Positions 21,525 through 37,983 are shown, counted from the first letter of the stretch. The stretch: 64,000 nt of DNA from Enterobacter hormaechei subsp. hoffmannii (GCF_001729745.1 NZ_CP017186.1:4278001-4342000), one strand, 5' to 3'. Numbers and translations: made by a program. The notes: generated by a model not told the origin, from the sequence alone.

Positions 21525-22549
21525 GCAATGGTCTCCACGGCATTCACTTCGCCCGTTCGGCCAATAAAGCGAACTTCAGGCTCCAGCCAGACGTTAAATT
21601 TTTCGCCCACACGCTGGCGAACATGGTGCGCCAGGTTGACGACATCCTCACTTGTCGCGTTGGACTGGTTGATCAGTACCAGCGCCTGCTGACGATGAAC
21701 AGCAGCGCCACCAAGCGTAGTACCTTTTAATTCACATTGATCGATAAGCCAGCCTGCGGCCAGCTTTACGCTGCCATCCGCCTGAGGATAATGCGGGGCC
21801 GTTGGCCAGCCAGCGAGAAACGCTTTAGCATTTTCGCTGCCGATCACCGGATTTTTGAAGAAACTGCCCGCATTTCCGTTAACTTTCGGGTCCGGTAGCT
21901 TGGTCATTCGCATGTGGCAAACGGAATCAAAAACCTCACGCGGTGTGACGGTAGCCGGATCGAGACGGGCCAGATCGCCGTAAGTCAGAACGGGTTTCCA
22001 TGCTTTCGCCAGACGCAGGCCAACGGCCACAATGACAAAACGATCCTGATAGTCGTGCTTGAAAATGCTGTCGCGATAGCCAAAGCGGCACTGCTCTGCG
22101 GTCAAACGCTTCGCCGTTCCGGTCGCGAGTTCGATGCAGTCGACATATTCGCAGACGTGTTTCAGTTCAATGCCGTAGGCACCGATGTTTTGAATAGGAG
22201 ATGATCCTGCACAGCCCGGGATGAGGGCCAGGTTTTCCAGTCCGGGCATCCCTTTTTCAAGGGTATATTGCACCAGATGGTGCCAGTTTTCGCCAGCACC
22301 CACGTGTAAATGCCAGCTGTCAGCGCTCTCTTTACGCTCAATCCCCATGATGCGATTAACGATTACCGTCCCCGCAAAATCATCGAGAAACAGGACATTA
22401 CTTCCTTCGCCCAGAATAAGTACGGGTTCACCGTTTTCTGTTGCGTTTTGCCAGGCATTCAGCAACTGCTGAGCACTGTCGGCACGTACAATTTGATTAG
22501 CATTCCGTTGAATACCAAAGGTATTCCAGGGCTTAAGGGAGTGATTCAT
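21521..22549 (-). CDS. murB: UDP-N-acetylenolpyruvoylglucosamine reductase MurB (type I)
   Basis: FAD- and NADPH-dependent cytoplasmic enzyme that reduces UDP-GlcNAc-enolpyruvate to UDP-MurNAc in peptidoglycan synthesis. 342 residues, equal to E. coli. FAD-binding stretch [12 protein letters not shown], substrate loop [16 protein letters not shown], the proton-donor serine in [10 protein letters not shown], and the C-terminal Glu in WLEPEVRF. Lies between the 5S gene and birA on the same strand as the rRNA operon, as next to rrnB in E. coli. Confidence 0.97.
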   Translation of the reverse strand: MNHSLKPWNTFGIQRNANQIVRADSAQQLLNAWQNATENGEPVLILGEGSNVLFLDDFAGTVIVNRIMGIERKESADSWHLHVGAGENWHHLVQYTLEKGMPGLENLALIPGCAGSSPIQNIGAYGIELKHVCEYVDCIELATGTAKRLTAEQCRFGYRDSIFKHDYQDRFVIVAVGLRLAKAWKPVLTYGDLARLDPATVTPREVFDSVCHMRMTKLPDPKVNGNAGSFFKNPVIGSENAKAFLAGWPTAPHYPQADGSVKLAAGWLIDQCELKGTTLGGAAVHRQQALVLINQSNATSEDVVNLAHHVRQRVGEKFNVWLEPEVRFIGRTGEVNAVETIA

Positions 22550-22642
22550 AGACGCTATCCTGATGCAAAAACCGGGATAGTTTACCGTATATACGAAGGG
22601 ATGGGTGATTAGTTTATGGAAAGGAAGCTGGTGCAGAAACGC

Positions 22643-22668
22643 AAAAAGGCCATCCTTGCGGATGGCCT
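22643..22668 (-). terminator. rRNA operon terminator (rrnB T2-like)
   Basis: Read on the minus strand, AGGCCATCC, a short loop and GGATGGCCT are followed by a run of T and GCGTTTCTGC. This closely resembles the E. coli rrnB T2 terminator, including its downstream GCGTTTCT. It begins 14 bases past the 5S gene. A T1-like hairpin is not seen. Confidence 0.85.
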
Positions 22669-22681
22669 CTTCACTTGTTTG

Positions 22682-22801
22682 ATGCCTGGCAGTTCCCTAC
22701 TCTCACATGGGGAGACCCCACACTACCATCGGCGCTACGGCGTTTCACTTCTGAGTTCGGCATGGGGTCAGGTGGGACCACCGCGCTAAAGCCGCCAGGC
22801 A
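22682..22801 (-). rRNA. rrf: 5S ribosomal RNA
   Basis: 120 bases. The minus strand begins TGCCTGGCGGC and ends GCCAGGCAT, the ends of E. coli 5S rRNA, and the two ends pair as the terminal helix. Last gene of the rRNA operon, 69 bases after 23S. Confidence 0.97.
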
Positions 22802-22870
22802 AATTCTGTTAATCTGTATCAGGCTGAAAATCGTGTCTGTCTCTCTTCGCCAAAACATCTTCGGCGTTGT

Positions 22871-25776
<2,906 letters not shown>

Positions 25777-25873
25777 TCACAACCCGAAGATGTTTCACTT
25801 CTGATTGCGAAAATTTGAGAGACTCGAACACACCATTAAAGATGTGTCGTTTCAATTTTCAGCTTGATCCAGA

Positions 25874-25885
25874 TTTTTAAAGAGC
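25874..25885 (-). promoter_or_regulatory. boxA antitermination site in the 16S-23S spacer
   Basis: The minus strand reads GCTCTTTAAAAA, the spacer boxA of enterobacterial rRNA operons, bound by the NusB-NusE complex to keep RNA polymerase reading through 23S. Confidence 0.75.
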
Positions 25886-25947
25886 AAAACTTCGCAGTGC
25901 ACCTTTTCAGGTTCACTCTGAAGTTTTCTTGTGTTCGCAGTAAAGGA

Positions 25948-26023
25948 TGGTGGAGCTATGCGGGATCGAACCGCAGACCTCCTGCGTGCAAGGCAGGCGC
26001 TCTCCCAGCTGAGCTATAGCCCC
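25948..26023 (-). tRNA. alaT: tRNA-Ala (anticodon UGC)
   Basis: 76 bases, CCA encoded. The minus strand begins GGGGCTATAGCTCAGCTGGG and ends with CCA; the anticodon loop reads TTTGCAC with anticodon TGC. Nearly identical to the alaT/U/V family of E. coli spacer tRNAs. Confidence 0.97.
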
Positions 26024-26046
26024 ATCGTAGTTATCTCTCTACCGGT

Positions 26047-26128
26047 AATTTTTGTTGAGGCAAGGCGTGGTGACACGAAGCATACTCAGGTATGTGAGTG
26101 TCGCCGCAACGCAGCATCAGCAAAAATT
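26047..26128. repeat. 82-base ERIC-like element between the two spacer tRNAs
   Basis: It has imperfect terminal inverted repeats (AATTTTTGTTGA at 26047, TCAGCAAAAATT at its end) and an internal palindrome GCATACTCAGGTATGT. Like the ERIC copy at 35742-35848 it has AAGGCG near the left and CAACGCAG near the right. It almost fills the gap between tRNA-Ala and tRNA-Ile, which is only about 40 bases in E. coli. It would fold as a hairpin in the rRNA precursor. Confidence 0.6.
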
Positions 26129-26205
<77 letters not shown>

Positions 26206-26275
26206 GCAGAGATTTTTTACTGCTGTTTTTCATCAGACAATCTGTGTGAGCACTGCAAAGGCAGGTTCTTTAAGG

Positions 26276-27817
<1,542 letters not shown>

Positions 27818-27947
27818 AAGTTTGATGCTCGTGAATTAAACTTCGTAATGAATTACGTGTTCACTCAGAGACTTGGTATTCATTTTTCGTCCGAGGACGT
27901 TAAGAATCCATGTCACTTTGAGTGCCCACACAGATTGTCTGATAAAT

Positions 27948-27959
27948 TGTTAAAGAGCA
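27948..27959 (-). promoter_or_regulatory. boxA antitermination site in the rRNA leader
   Basis: The minus strand reads TGCTCTTTAACA, the classical leader boxA of enterobacterial rRNA operons. Confidence 0.85.
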
Positions 27960-27994
27960 GTGCCGCTACGTTTTCGCTGCGGCGCGGGGTGTGC

Positions 27995-28022
27995 ATATTA
28001 CGCTTTCCCGCTTCAGAGTCAA
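27995..28022 (-). promoter_or_regulatory. rRNA promoter P2
   Basis: On the minus strand, -35 TTGACT (28017-28022), a 16-base spacer and -10 TAATAT (27995-28000), followed by GCACACCCC as at E. coli rrn P2. Confidence 0.85.
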
Positions 28023-28090
28023 GCGTTTATTTTGCTTTTCTCTGCTGACCCGGCGGCGTGTGTGCCGTTGTTCCGTGTCAGTGGAGGCGC

Positions 28091-28118
28091 ATTATAGGGA
28101 GTTCTTCTGAAGTGACAA
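28091..28118 (-). promoter_or_regulatory. rRNA promoter P1
   Basis: On the minus strand, -35 TTGTCA (28113-28118), a 16-base spacer and -10 TATAAT (28091-28096), then GCGCCTCCACTG: a GC-rich discriminator like that of E. coli rrn P1, which makes the promoter sensitive to ppGpp and the starting nucleotide. An A/T-rich UP element lies upstream. Confidence 0.9.
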
Positions 28119-28167
28119 GCACTAAATACAAAAAACTTTTCGTTCGCTCACTTTTCAAACTCAACGC

Positions 28168-28713
28168 TTATTTAACCCGCGAATCGTCCGTTAAACGTGC
28201 AATTTCACGGGCAAAACTGGCCACTTGATCCCAGTCGGTATAAACCACTTCTTTACGCGTATCCGTTTCCCCGCCCGTCATCTTCATGATCAGGCGGATC
28301 ATAAAGCGGTCATACCAGCGGTAACGCGGATAACGCAGCGCGCCCGCAAAGACAGAACAGATATCGGGCTGCCATGGCGAGCTCAGCAAAAACTTGCGCG
28401 TATAGCTGTTAGTCTGCGGTGTACGCTTCTCTGCTTTACGGGCAACCAGGTTGACCGAGTAAAACGCGCCGGGCAGCTTAGCGAGCTCCGCCGTATGCTT
28501 TTTCACAAAGCGATCCAGCGCCGGATGGAAATGACCGTAACGAATTGAAGCGCCAATGACCACACGGTCGTAATCCTGCCAGGCAAGCTGTTCAGTGCGA
28601 TTCAGGTTCACCACATCAGAATAAATGCCCAGCTCTTTGAGTTCAGAAGCCAGATATGAAGCAATCTCACGCGTTTGCCCATCACGCGTTGAGAAAAGAA
28701 TTAACGTTTTCAC
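28168..28713 (-). CDS. hemG: Menaquinone-dependent protoporphyrinogen IX dehydrogenase HemG
   Basis: Flavodoxin-like FMN enzyme that oxidises protoporphyrinogen IX to protoporphyrin IX in haem synthesis, passing electrons to the quinone pool. 181 residues, as in E. coli. FMN-binding loop [12 protein letters not shown] near the N-terminus, then [12 protein letters not shown] and the long-chain flavodoxin insert. The start is GTG at 28713 with a strong AAGGAGA upstream, although the frame stays open further up. It follows trkH by 10 bases and precedes the rRNA operon, as at rrnA in E. coli. Confidence 0.95.
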   Translation of the reverse strand: MKTLILFSTRDGQTREIASYLASELKELGIYSDVVNLNRTEQLAWQDYDRVVIGASIRYGHFHPALDRFVKKHTAELAKLPGAFYSVNLVARKAEKRTPQTNSYTRKFLLSSPWQPDICSVFAGALRYPRYRWYDRFMIRLIMKMTGGETDTRKEVVYTDWDQVASFAREIARLTDDSRVK

Positions 28714-28723
28714 CAATGTCTCC

Positions 28724-30175
28724 TTACTCACGCCAGAATGTTGGGGTAAACAGCACCAGCAGCGTAAAGACCTCAAGACGACCAAACAGCATATTGGCGA
28801 TTAAGATCCACTTTGCCACCGGGTTCATACTGGCGAAATTATCCGCCACGACACCCAGCCCCGGCCCCAGGTTGTTTAACGTTGCCACCACAGAGGCGAA
28901 GGCAGAGAAATCATCCACGCCCGTGGCGATAATCGCCAGCATACTGACAATAAAGACCAGCGCATAAGCGGAGAAGAATCCCCACACCGCTTCGAGGATA
29001 CGCTCCGGCAGTGCACGATTGCCCAGCTTGATGCTGTAAACCGCATTCGGGTGGACGAGACGTTTAAGTTCACGGTTCCCCTGCTTGAACAGTAGCAGAA
29101 TACGGATCACCTTCAGGCCGCCGCCCGTCGACCCGGCACAGCCGCCGATAAACGCAGAGCACAACAGCAGCACCGGCAGGAACAGCGGCCAACGCGCAAT
29201 ACTGTCCGTGGTGAAACCGGCGGTTGTCGCCATCGATACCACCTGGAAGAAGGCCTGGTTCAGGGTCGTGACCGCCGAGTTATAGACATCGTGGAACCAC
29301 AGTACCAGGGTACAGATGATCACCAGGGTCAACTGGACGCCAATAAACATCCGGAATTCCGGGTCGCGCCAGTACACCTTCAGGCTCCGGCCGCTAAGCA
29401 ACGAGAAGTGTAGACCGTAGTTACAGCCTGAGATCAGCAAAAAGATGGCAATGATGGTATTGATCGTCGGGCTGTCGAAGTACCCAACGCTGGCATCGTG
29501 GGTGGAGAACCCGCCGATAGCGATAGTGGCAAAGCTGTGCCCGATGGCATCAAACGCAGGCATCCCGGCAAACCACAGCGCCAGCGCGCAGGCCACCGTC
29601 AGCAGGACATAAATAAGCCAAAGGGTTTTCGCCGTCTCCGCAATACGCGGGCGCATCTTGTTATCTTTCAACGGGCCAGGCATTTCAGCCCGGTAAAGCT
29701 GCATCCCCCCGACGCCCAGAATCGGCAGGATAGCCACCGCCAGCACGATGATCCCCATACCGCCGAACCACTGGAGCATCTGCCGGTAAAAGAGAATTGC
29801 ATGCGGGAGTGAATCCAGCCCCACAAGCGTGGTGGCCCCGGTGGTCGTTAATCCGGAGAACGATTCAAAAAACGCATCCGTGACGGTGAGATTCGGTTGT
29901 TCAGAGAAGATAAACGGCAGCGCACCCACGCTTCCCAGTACCGTCCAGAACAGGACCACGATCAGAAAACCCTCCCGGGATTTCAGTTCACCTTTCTCAC
30001 GGCGGTTTGGCCACCACAGCAGGGAGCCAATCGTCAGCGCGACAAAAAAGGTTTGCGTAAATGCACGCCCCGCGCCGTCCCGGTAGATAAGCGCCACCAG
30101 TCCGGGAATGATCATTGTCCCGGAGAAAAGTATGACCAGCAATCCAACGATTCGGGTAATGGCACGAAAATGCAT
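28724..30175 (-). CDS. trkH: Trk system potassium uptake protein TrkH
   Basis: Inner-membrane K+ channel-like transporter that works with cytoplasmic TrkA and the ATP-binding protein TrkE/SapD. 483 residues, as in E. coli. Four M1-P-M2 repeats with selectivity-filter loops, such as [31 protein letters not shown] and NNLGPGLG. Part of the pepQ-yigZ-trkH-hemG run on the minus strand. Confidence 0.96.
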   Translation of the reverse strand: MHFRAITRIVGLLVILFSGTMIIPGLVALIYRDGAGRAFTQTFFVALTIGSLLWWPNRREKGELKSREGFLIVVLFWTVLGSVGALPFIFSEQPNLTVTDAFFESFSGLTTTGATTLVGLDSLPHAILFYRQMLQWFGGMGIIVLAVAILPILGVGGMQLYRAEMPGPLKDNKMRPRIAETAKTLWLIYVLLTVACALALWFAGMPAFDAIGHSFATIAIGGFSTHDASVGYFDSPTINTIIAIFLLISGCNYGLHFSLLSGRSLKVYWRDPEFRMFIGVQLTLVIICTLVLWFHDVYNSAVTTLNQAFFQVVSMATTAGFTTDSIARWPLFLPVLLLCSAFIGGCAGSTGGGLKVIRILLLFKQGNRELKRLVHPNAVYSIKLGNRALPERILEAVWGFFSAYALVFIVSMLAIIATGVDDFSAFASVVATLNNLGPGLGVVADNFASMNPVAKWILIANMLFGRLEVFTLLVLFTPTFWRE

Positions 30176-30216
30176 CTCTGCCGCTTCCTTAGGTATTCAA
30201 AATTGTGAGGTGGGGA

Positions 30217-30831
30217 TTATTCTTCAATCGGCAGTAAATGCAATGAACCGCGACTAAAATCAGCGAGTTTTGCTGAAAAAGCAGCCAGTTCCGCCTGAGG
30301 AAGCGCCACGCGTAATTGCACCATTGCCTGATAATCACTGTGTGCGATGACGCCGTTAAACTGTTTAAGCAGTGCTTCGATACCCGATAGCTGGGCGTAA
30401 TCGCATAACAAAGTATATTCCGTAAGTGGCGTTTTGCGGGTTGTTATCAGCAGATTAAGCGCCTGCTGGACACCCCCTCCGTAGGCTTTAACCAGCCCTC
30501 CGGTGCCTAACAAAATGCCCCCGTAGTAGCGGACCACGACGGCGGTGATTTCACCCACGCCGCTGCCCATCAACTGGGATAGCATCGGTTTTCCGGCCGT
30601 ACCCGCCGGTTCACCGTCGTCAGAAAACCCGAGCTGCTGTGAGTCGTCTGGCGGCCCTGCGACCCACGCCACACAGTGATGGCGGGCATCGGGGTGCTGC
30701 GCGCGGACGGACTCGACGAACGCCTTCGCCGCCTCCACGCCGTCAGTATGCGCCAACAGCGTGATAAAGCGGCTTTTCTTGATTTCCTCAACAAAGGTGA
30801 CCGGCTCGGCCGGTATCAGCCAGCTTTCCAT
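30217..30831 (-). CDS. yigZ: IMPACT-family protein YigZ
   Basis: 204-residue cytoplasmic protein of the UPF0029/IMPACT family. The N-terminal domain carries the signature GVGEITAVVVRYYGGILLGTGGLVKAYGGGV and the C-terminal domain is ferredoxin-like. The exact role of the bacterial protein is not settled. The start overlaps the pepQ stop by one base, giving a coupled pair. Confidence 0.93.
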   Translation of the reverse strand: MESWLIPAEPVTFVEEIKKSRFITLLAHTDGVEAAKAFVESVRAQHPDARHHCVAWVAGPPDDSQQLGFSDDGEPAGTAGKPMLSQLMGSGVGEITAVVVRYYGGILLGTGGLVKAYGGGVQQALNLLITTRKTPLTEYTLLCDYAQLSGIEALLKQFNGVIAHSDYQAMVQLRVALPQAELAAFSAKLADFSRGSLHLLPIEE

Positions 30832-32162
30832 CAGGCCAGCTTCAGATCTCGCGTCATGTTCTCAATGCTGTTCTCGTGAATAACCACGTTATCCTCGATA
30901 CGAATGCCGCCAAACGGCTTCAGCGCTTCAATTTTCTCCCAGTTGAAGTGCTTGCTGAACTGCCCTTCCCGCCACGGCGCCAGCAGGGATTCAATAAAGT
31001 AGATGCCCGGCTCAATGGTCAATACCATACGCGGCGCCAGAACGCGGGTGCAGCGCAGATAAGGATATTTAGACGGTGCCGCCAGGTGCGTACCGGTATC
31101 ATCCTGCATAAAGCCCGCGACGTCATGAACCTGTAAACCCAGCGGGTGGCCGATACCGTGCGGCATAAATGGCCCGGTCAAATCGTTCTCAACCATCGCC
31201 TCTTCGCTCATGTCTTTGACAATCTGATGCTTACGCAGCAGTTTAGCGATGCGCTGATGGAACTGGATGTGATAATCCACGTAGCTGGTTCCGGCCTTCA
31301 TGGTGCCAATCAGCGCCAGCTGTTCGTCGTTCACGTCTTTGATCAATTGCGCAAAATCAGTATCCGCATTCGCCGCCCAGGTACGGGTCAGGTCTGCCGC
31401 ATAGCCATTGTACTCAGCCCCCGCGTCCAACAGGAAGCTGCGCATCTCAGCCGGAACCTGATGATCCAGTTTGGTGTAGTGCAGAACCGAGGCATGTTCA
31501 TTCAGCGCCACGATGTTGCTGTACGGCACGTCGGTATCGCGGTGGCCGGTCGCCGTCAGGTAGGCCTGATTGATATCGAACTCGCTCATACCGGACTGGA
31601 ACGCTTCGTGCGCCGCACGGTGGCCATTCACCGCCGTTTTTTGCGCTTCACGCATGCAGTAAAGTTCGTAGTCGGTCTTGTAGGCGCGATAGTAGTGCAG
31701 ATAATCCAGCACGCCTTTCGGGTTGAGTTTATCTGCCGGAATATCCAGACCCAGCGCACGCTCAGGAACCGGACCAATGTAGCCGATGTTCCCACGCGCC
31801 GCTGGCAACTGGCTGCCAATGCCGTCTGCTTTTGGCAGCGCAATCACGTCAATTTCTTCGGTCCAGAATGAGGTCGGCAGCGGCTCCACGTTGTGCCAGT
31901 AATCGACCGGCAGGTAGAACCACAGTTTCGGCTTGTTCACGCCATCCACCAGCAGCCAGCAATTTGGAACCTGCGTGACAGGCACCCAGGCTTTAAACTG
32001 CGGGTTAACCTTGAAGGGATAAGCGTGGTCATCAAGAAAAGTATTCATCAGCTCGCCGGAGTGGATCAGCAGGGCATCCAGCTTGAAGCGGGCCAGTACA
32101 TCGCGGGTACGTTCCTGTAGGGTAACGATATGATTTTTATAAAGCGAAGCCAGTGAGTCCAT
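30831..32162 (-). CDS. pepQ: Xaa-Pro dipeptidase (prolidase) PepQ
   Basis: Cytoplasmic metallo-dipeptidase of family M24B that cleaves X-Pro dipeptides. 443 residues, as in E. coli. Metal ligands lie in [15 protein letters not shown] (two Asp), HGIGHPLG (His), TIEPGIYF (Glu) and GGIRIEDN (Glu). Two ATGs are adjacent at the start; the second (32162) is chosen because AAGGA is better spaced and it matches E. coli [11 protein letters not shown]. Divergent from fadB. Confidence 0.96.
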   Translation of the reverse strand: MDSLASLYKNHIVTLQERTRDVLARFKLDALLIHSGELMNTFLDDHAYPFKVNPQFKAWVPVTQVPNCWLLVDGVNKPKLWFYLPVDYWHNVEPLPTSFWTEEIDVIALPKADGIGSQLPAARGNIGYIGPVPERALGLDIPADKLNPKGVLDYLHYYRAYKTDYELYCMREAQKTAVNGHRAAHEAFQSGMSEFDINQAYLTATGHRDTDVPYSNIVALNEHASVLHYTKLDHQVPAEMRSFLLDAGAEYNGYAADLTRTWAANADTDFAQLIKDVNDEQLALIGTMKAGTSYVDYHIQFHQRIAKLLRKHQIVKDMSEEAMVENDLTGPFMPHGIGHPLGLQVHDVAGFMQDDTGTHLAAPSKYPYLRCTRVLAPRMVLTIEPGIYFIESLLAPWREGQFSKHFNWEKIEALKPFGGIRIEDNVVIHENSIENMTRDLKLA

Positions 32163-32309
32163 CATTCTTCCTTTCGTTTTTTTGACCTCAAGTCATCGCA
32201 TCTTAGCACACCTCACTCCGGCTGCGTGATTTCCACCGACCGTGATCAGCGCAGCAATTTCTTAATGACTAATTTGCATTTTATTAACATAAATTCCACA
32301 CTCCGTTTC

Positions 32310-32326
32310 ATCTGGTATGACCAGAT
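32310..32326. promoter_or_regulatory. FadR operator upstream of fadBA
   Basis: ATCTGGTATGACCAGAT is a near-perfect palindrome, and differs by one base from the FadR site I recall at E. coli fadBA (ATCTGGTACGACCAGAT). FadR would repress fadBA until long-chain acyl-CoA binds it. It lies 27 bases before the fadB start. Confidence 0.9.
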
Positions 32327-32352
32327 CCAATTGCTGGATTCAGGAGACCGAC

Positions 32353-34542
32353 ATGCTCTACAAAGGCGACACCCTGTACGTAGACTGGCTGGAAGATGGC
32401 ATTGCCGAACTGGTGTTCGATGCCCCCGGCTCAGTGAACAAGCTTGATACCGCGACGGTGGCCAGTCTTGGCCAGGCACTGGATGTACTTGAAAAGCAAT
32501 CAGATTTGAAAGGGCTGCTGCTGCGCTCCAACAAAGCGGCCTTTATCGTTGGCGCGGATATCACCGAATTCCTGTCGCTGTTCCTGGTGCCCGAAGAACA
32601 GCTGAGCCAGTGGCTGCACTTTGCGAACAGCGTCTTTAATCGTCTGGAAGATCTGCCTGTCCCGACCCTTTCTGCCGTTAACGGTTACGCGCTGGGCGGC
32701 GGCTGCGAATGCGTGTTAGCCACTGATTACCGTCTGGCGACCCCAGACCTGCGCATCGGCCTGCCGGAAACCAAACTGGGCATTATGCCGGGCTTTGGTG
32801 GCTCGGTGCGTATGCCGCGCATGTTGGGTGCCGACAGCGCGCTGGAAATCATTGCCGCAGGTAAAGATGTCGGCGCGGAACAGGCGCAGAAAATCGGTCT
32901 GGTGGACGGCGTGGTTAAGCCTGAAAAACTGATTGAAGGCGCTGTAGCCATTCTGCGTCAGGCGATTAACGGCGATCTCGACTGGAAAGCCAAACGTCAG
33001 CCAAAGCTGGAGCCGTTGAAGCTCAGCAAAATTGAAGCCACCATGAGCTTCACCATCGCCAAGGGCATGGTGATGCAGACGGCGGGTAAACACTACCCGG
33101 CGCCGATCACGGCGGTGAAAACCATTGAAGCGGCAGCCCGTCTGGGCCGTGATGAAGCCCTGAAGCTGGAAAACCAGAGCTTTGTCCCGCTGGCGCACAC
33201 CAACGAAGCCCGCGCGCTGGTTGGTATCTTCCTTAACGATCAGTTTGTGAAGGGCAAAGCCAAACAACTCACCAAAAACGTTGAAACGCCAAAACACGCG
33301 GCGGTACTCGGCGCGGGCATTATGGGTGGCGGCATCGCCTACCAGTCTGCCTGGAAAGGCGTGCCGGTAGTGATGAAAGACATCAACGAGAAATCCCTGA
33401 CGCTGGGCATGACCGAAGCGGCCAAGCTGCTGAATAAACAGCTTGAGCGCGGCAAAATTGACGGTCTGAAGCTTGCAGGCGTGATCTCCACCATCCAGCC
33501 AACGCTGGAATACAGCGGCTTTGAGCGCGTGGACGTAGTGGTTGAAGCGGTCGTTGAGAATCCGAAAGTCAAAAAAGCAGTGCTGGCCGAAACGGAAGAG
33601 AAGGTGCGTCCTGAGACCGTACTGGCCTCTAACACCTCCACCATTCCTATCAGCGAACTGGCGAGCGTGCTGAAGCGTCCGGAAAACTTCTGCGGGATGC
33701 ACTTCTTTAACCCGGTGCATCGCATGCCGCTGGTCGAAGTGATCCGTGGGGAAAAAACCTCCGACGAAACCATCGCCAAAGTGGTGGCGTGGGCGAGCAA
33801 GATGGGCAAAACGCCAATCGTCGTTAACGACTGCCCGGGCTTCTTCGTTAACCGCGTGCTGTTCCCGTACTTCGCCGGTTTCAGCCAGCTGCTGCGCGAC
33901 GGCGCAGACTTCCGCAAAATCGACAAAGTGATGGAAAAACAGTTCGGCTGGCCGATGGGCCCGGCGTACCTGCTGGACGTTGTCGGCATCGACACTGCCC
34001 ATCACGCGCAGGCGGTGATGGCGGCGGGCTTCCCGCAGCGCATGCAGAAAGATTATCGCGACGCCATTGACGCCCTGTTCGACGCCAACCGCTTTGGGCA
34101 GAAAAACGGTCTGGGCTTCTGGCGCTATAAAGAAGACAGCAAAGGCAAACCGAAGAAAGAAGAAGATCCGGCGGTGGATGGCCTGCTGGCCGACGTCAGT
34201 CAGCCAAAACGCGACTTCACTGACGATGAGATCATCGCCCGGATGATGATCCCGATGATCAACGAAGTAGTGCGTTGCCTCGAAGAAGGCATTATCGCCA
34301 GCCCGGCAGAAGCGGATATGGCGCTGGTGTACGGCCTCGGCTTCCCTCCGTTCCACGGCGGCGCGTTCCGTTGGCTGGATACGCTCGGCAGCGCTCGCTA
34401 TCTCGATATGGCTCAGCAATATCAGCACCTCGGTCCGCTTTATGAGGTGCCGGAAGGTCTGCGTAACAAAGCGCGCCATAACGAACCCTACTATCCAGCA
34501 GTTGAGCCAGCCCGTCCGGTTGGCACGCTGAAAACGGCTTAA
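32353..34542 (+). CDS. fadB: Fatty acid oxidation complex subunit alpha FadB
   Basis: Multifunctional aerobic beta-oxidation enzyme: enoyl-CoA hydratase, delta3-delta2-enoyl-CoA isomerase and 3-hydroxyacyl-CoA dehydrogenase/epimerase. 729 residues, as in E. coli. The crotonase half has the catalytic Glu pair in GGGCEC and GLPETKLG; the dehydrogenase half has the NAD fold [17 protein letters not shown] and the catalytic His in [15 protein letters not shown]. Start ATG 32353 follows CAGGAGA; an upstream in-frame ATG would lie inside the FadR operator. Confidence 0.97.
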   Translation: MLYKGDTLYVDWLEDGIAELVFDAPGSVNKLDTATVASLGQALDVLEKQSDLKGLLLRSNKAAFIVGADITEFLSLFLVPEEQLSQWLHFANSVFNRLEDLPVPTLSAVNGYALGGGCECVLATDYRLATPDLRIGLPETKLGIMPGFGGSVRMPRMLGADSALEIIAAGKDVGAEQAQKIGLVDGVVKPEKLIEGAVAILRQAINGDLDWKAKRQPKLEPLKLSKIEATMSFTIAKGMVMQTAGKHYPAPITAVKTIEAAARLGRDEALKLENQSFVPLAHTNEARALVGIFLNDQFVKGKAKQLTKNVETPKHAAVLGAGIMGGGIAYQSAWKGVPVVMKDINEKSLTLGMTEAAKLLNKQLERGKIDGLKLAGVISTIQPTLEYSGFERVDVVVEAVVENPKVKKAVLAETEEKVRPETVLASNTSTIPISELASVLKRPENFCGMHFFNPVHRMPLVEVIRGEKTSDETIAKVVAWASKMGKTPIVVNDCPGFFVNRVLFPYFAGFSQLLRDGADFRKIDKVMEKQFGWPMGPAYLLDVVGIDTAHHAQAVMAAGFPQRMQKDYRDAIDALFDANRFGQKNGLGFWRYKEDSKGKPKKEEDPAVDGLLADVSQPKRDFTDDEIIARMMIPMINEVVRCLEEGIIASPAEADMALVYGLGFPPFHGGAFRWLDTLGSARYLDMAQQYQHLGPLYEVPEGLRNKARHNEPYYPAVEPARPVGTLKTA

Positions 34543-35715
<1,173 letters not shown>

Positions 35716-35741
35716 ATGTAAATAAGGAAAAGTATCTTAAA

Positions 35742-35848
35742 GCCAATGACGTCAGAACAAGGCGGCAAGCGAGCGAATCCCGATGAGCTTACATTAGTAA
35801 GTGATTCGGGTGAACGAGCGCAGCCAACGCAGTTATGGCGCCATTGGC
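35742..35848. repeat. ERIC (enterobacterial repetitive intergenic consensus) element
   Basis: About 107 bases bounded by GCCAATG and CATTGGC. The core CGAATCCCGATGAGCTTACA and TAGTAAGTGATTCGGGTGAA, then CGAGCGCAGCCAACGCAG, matches the ERIC consensus that the standard ERIC fingerprinting primers come from. It lies inside the fadA transcript, before its terminator. Confidence 0.88.
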
Positions 35849-35875
35849 GAAGAGAGACAGTTTAGTTGCCGTTCT

Positions 35876-35901
35876 TCCCGCCTGTCAGGGGCGGGTTTTT
35901 T
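35876..35901 (+). terminator. Rho-independent terminator between fadA and glyS
   Basis: CCCGCC, a short loop and GGCGGG are followed by TTTTTT on the plus strand, ending 3 bases before the glyS stop. It terminates fadBA; on the minus strand an A-run precedes the stem, so it may also act on glyQS. Confidence 0.85.
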
Positions 35902-35904
35902 ACA

Positions 35905-37974
35905 TTATTGCAGCAGCGAAATATCCGCCACGCGCAGGAACAGCTCACGCAGTTTCTCAAGCATCGAGAGACGGTTAATACGCAGCTCTTTATCTTCCAC
36001 GTTCACCATCACCTTCTCGAAGAAGGCATCGATGACGTCACGTAGCTCCGCCAGCTCCACCAGTGCTTCCTGGTAGCGACCTTCCGCGAAATACGGCTCC
36101 AGCTTGTCGCGCAGCACCACAACCTGCATCGCCAGAGAAATCTCTTCCGGCTCTTTCAGGGTTGCAGCGTTTACGCGTTCGTTCAGCGTCTCGTCGGATT
36201 TCGCGAGGATGTTGGATACACGCTTGTTGGCCGCGGCCAGCGCAGACGCCGCTTCCAGCGTACGGAAGTGGGATACCGCCTTCATACGCGCATCGAAATC
36301 TGCCGGACGGGTCGGACGACGCGCCAGCACCGCCTGAATGGTATCAACGGAGTAACCTTCGTCCTGATACCACGCGCGGAAACGACCGAGCATAAAGTCG
36401 ATAACATCATCCACAACCTTCGCGTTGGTCAGCTTATCGCCGTACAGACGGACCGCTTCTTCGGTCAGCGTTTGCAGATCGAGATTGAGGTTCTTCTCTA
36501 CGATGATGCGCAGCACGCCCAGCGCAGCACGACGCAGCGCAAACGGGTCTTTGTCGCCTTTCGGATGCTGACCGATACCGAAGATACCCGCCAGGGTGTC
36601 CATCTTATCGGCAATCGCCACGGCGCAGGCAACCGGGTTAGACGGCAGATCGTCACCGGCAAAGCGCGGCTGATACTGCTCGTTCAGGGCCACAGCCACG
36701 TCTTCCGCTTCGCCGTCATGACGCGCGTAGTGCATGCCCATCACGCCCTGGGTGTCGGTAAATTCGAACACCATATTGGTCATCAGGTCGCACTTGGAGA
36801 GCAGGCCCGCGCGGGTAGCGTGGTTAACGTCGGCGCCAATTTCACGGGCAATCCAGCCGGACAGCTCCGCGATACGGTCAGTCTTGTCGCGCAGCGTACC
36901 CAGCTGCTGCTGGAAGAGTACGGTTTGCAGACGCGGCAGGTTATCTTCCAGACGTTTTTTACGGTCGGTGTTGAAGAAGAACTCGGCGTCCGCCAGACGT
37001 GGACGCACCACTTTCTCGTTACCGGAGATAATCTGGCTCGGATCTTTCGATTCGATGTTCGCGACGAAGATGAAGTTTGGCAGCAGCTGGCCGTCGTTGG
37101 CGTAAACCGGGAAGTACTTTTGGTCACCCTTCATGGTGTACACCAGCGCTTCAGCCGGAACGGCCAGGAATTTCTCTTCGAATTTCGCGGTCAGCACAAC
37201 CGGCCATTCGACCAGAGAGGTCACTTCTTCCAGCAGGCTATCGCTCAGATCGGCATTACCGCCAATTTTGCGCGCCGCTTCTTCGGCGTCAGCTTTGATT
37301 TTGGCTTTACGCTGTTCGTAGTCAGCAATGACCTTACCGCGCTCCAGCAGGATCTGCGGGTACTGATCAGCATTGTCGATGGTGAACTCCGGCTCGCCCA
37401 TAAAGCGGTGGCCGCGGATCACGCGATCGGACGCCACGCCCAGAATGGTCGCCGGAATAACGGTATCGCCCAGCAGCAGGGTCACGGTGTGAACCGGACG
37501 CACAAAGTGTACGTCAGACGCTCCCCAGCGCATCAGCTTAGGAATCGGCAGCTTAGCCAGCGAGGTCGCAATCATATCTGGCAGAAGCGCTTCCGCGCTT
37601 TCGCCTTTCACATGGGCACGATACAGCAGCCATTCACCTTTGTCGGTGGTCAGACGTTCGGCCTGATCGACGGTGATACCGCAGCCGCGCGCCCAGCCTT
37701 CAGCCGCTTTGCTCGGCTTGCCTTCCGCGTCGAACGCCTGGGCAATGGCCGGGCCACGTTTTTCAACTTCGCGATCCGGCTGGGACGCCGCCAGGTTTGC
37801 CACTTTCAGCGCCAGACGACGCGGCGCAGCAAACCACTCAATTTTACCGTGCGCCAGGCCAGCGTTATCCAGCTCAGCAGTGACGTTCGCAGCGAAAGAT
37901 TCAGCCAGGCTGCGCAGGGCTTTTGGTGGCAGCTCTTCAGTGCCGATTTCCACCAGGAAAGTTTTCTCAGACAT
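35905..37974 (-). CDS. glyS: Glycine--tRNA ligase beta subunit GlyS
   Basis: Beta subunit of the alpha2beta2 bacterial glycyl-tRNA synthetase; contributes tRNA recognition. 689 residues, as in E. coli. It starts [15 protein letters not shown], has the HD-like region around [20 protein letters not shown], and ends with an anticodon-binding-like helical domain. It follows glyQ by 9 bases in one operon. Long open frames on the opposite strand are shadows of its codon use. Confidence 0.97.
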   Translation of the reverse strand: MSEKTFLVEIGTEELPPKALRSLAESFAANVTAELDNAGLAHGKIEWFAAPRRLALKVANLAASQPDREVEKRGPAIAQAFDAEGKPSKAAEGWARGCGITVDQAERLTTDKGEWLLYRAHVKGESAEALLPDMIATSLAKLPIPKLMRWGASDVHFVRPVHTVTLLLGDTVIPATILGVASDRVIRGHRFMGEPEFTIDNADQYPQILLERGKVIADYEQRKAKIKADAEEAARKIGGNADLSDSLLEEVTSLVEWPVVLTAKFEEKFLAVPAEALVYTMKGDQKYFPVYANDGQLLPNFIFVANIESKDPSQIISGNEKVVRPRLADAEFFFNTDRKKRLEDNLPRLQTVLFQQQLGTLRDKTDRIAELSGWIAREIGADVNHATRAGLLSKCDLMTNMVFEFTDTQGVMGMHYARHDGEAEDVAVALNEQYQPRFAGDDLPSNPVACAVAIADKMDTLAGIFGIGQHPKGDKDPFALRRAALGVLRIIVEKNLNLDLQTLTEEAVRLYGDKLTNAKVVDDVIDFMLGRFRAWYQDEGYSVDTIQAVLARRPTRPADFDARMKAVSHFRTLEAASALAAANKRVSNILAKSDETLNERVNAATLKEPEEISLAMQVVVLRDKLEPYFAEGRYQEALVELAELRDVIDAFFEKVMVNVEDKELRINRLSMLEKLRELFLRVADISLLQ

Positions 37975-37983
37975 GGCCGCCTC

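Larger units (their letters stand above)
27818..28167 (-). promoter_or_regulatory. rRNA operon leader and promoter region
   Basis: The 350 bases between hemG and 16S. It holds the tandem promoters P1 and P2, the leader boxA and the 16S 5' processing region. A/T-rich runs lie upstream of P1 (28119-28140), as expected for the UP element. No coding sequence is present. Confidence 0.85.

Noticed and set aside
32716..34479. 587-codon open frame on the minus strand
   Set aside because: Antisense to fadB. Rich in His, Arg and Phe with no domain, as expected from reading a GC-biased gene backwards.
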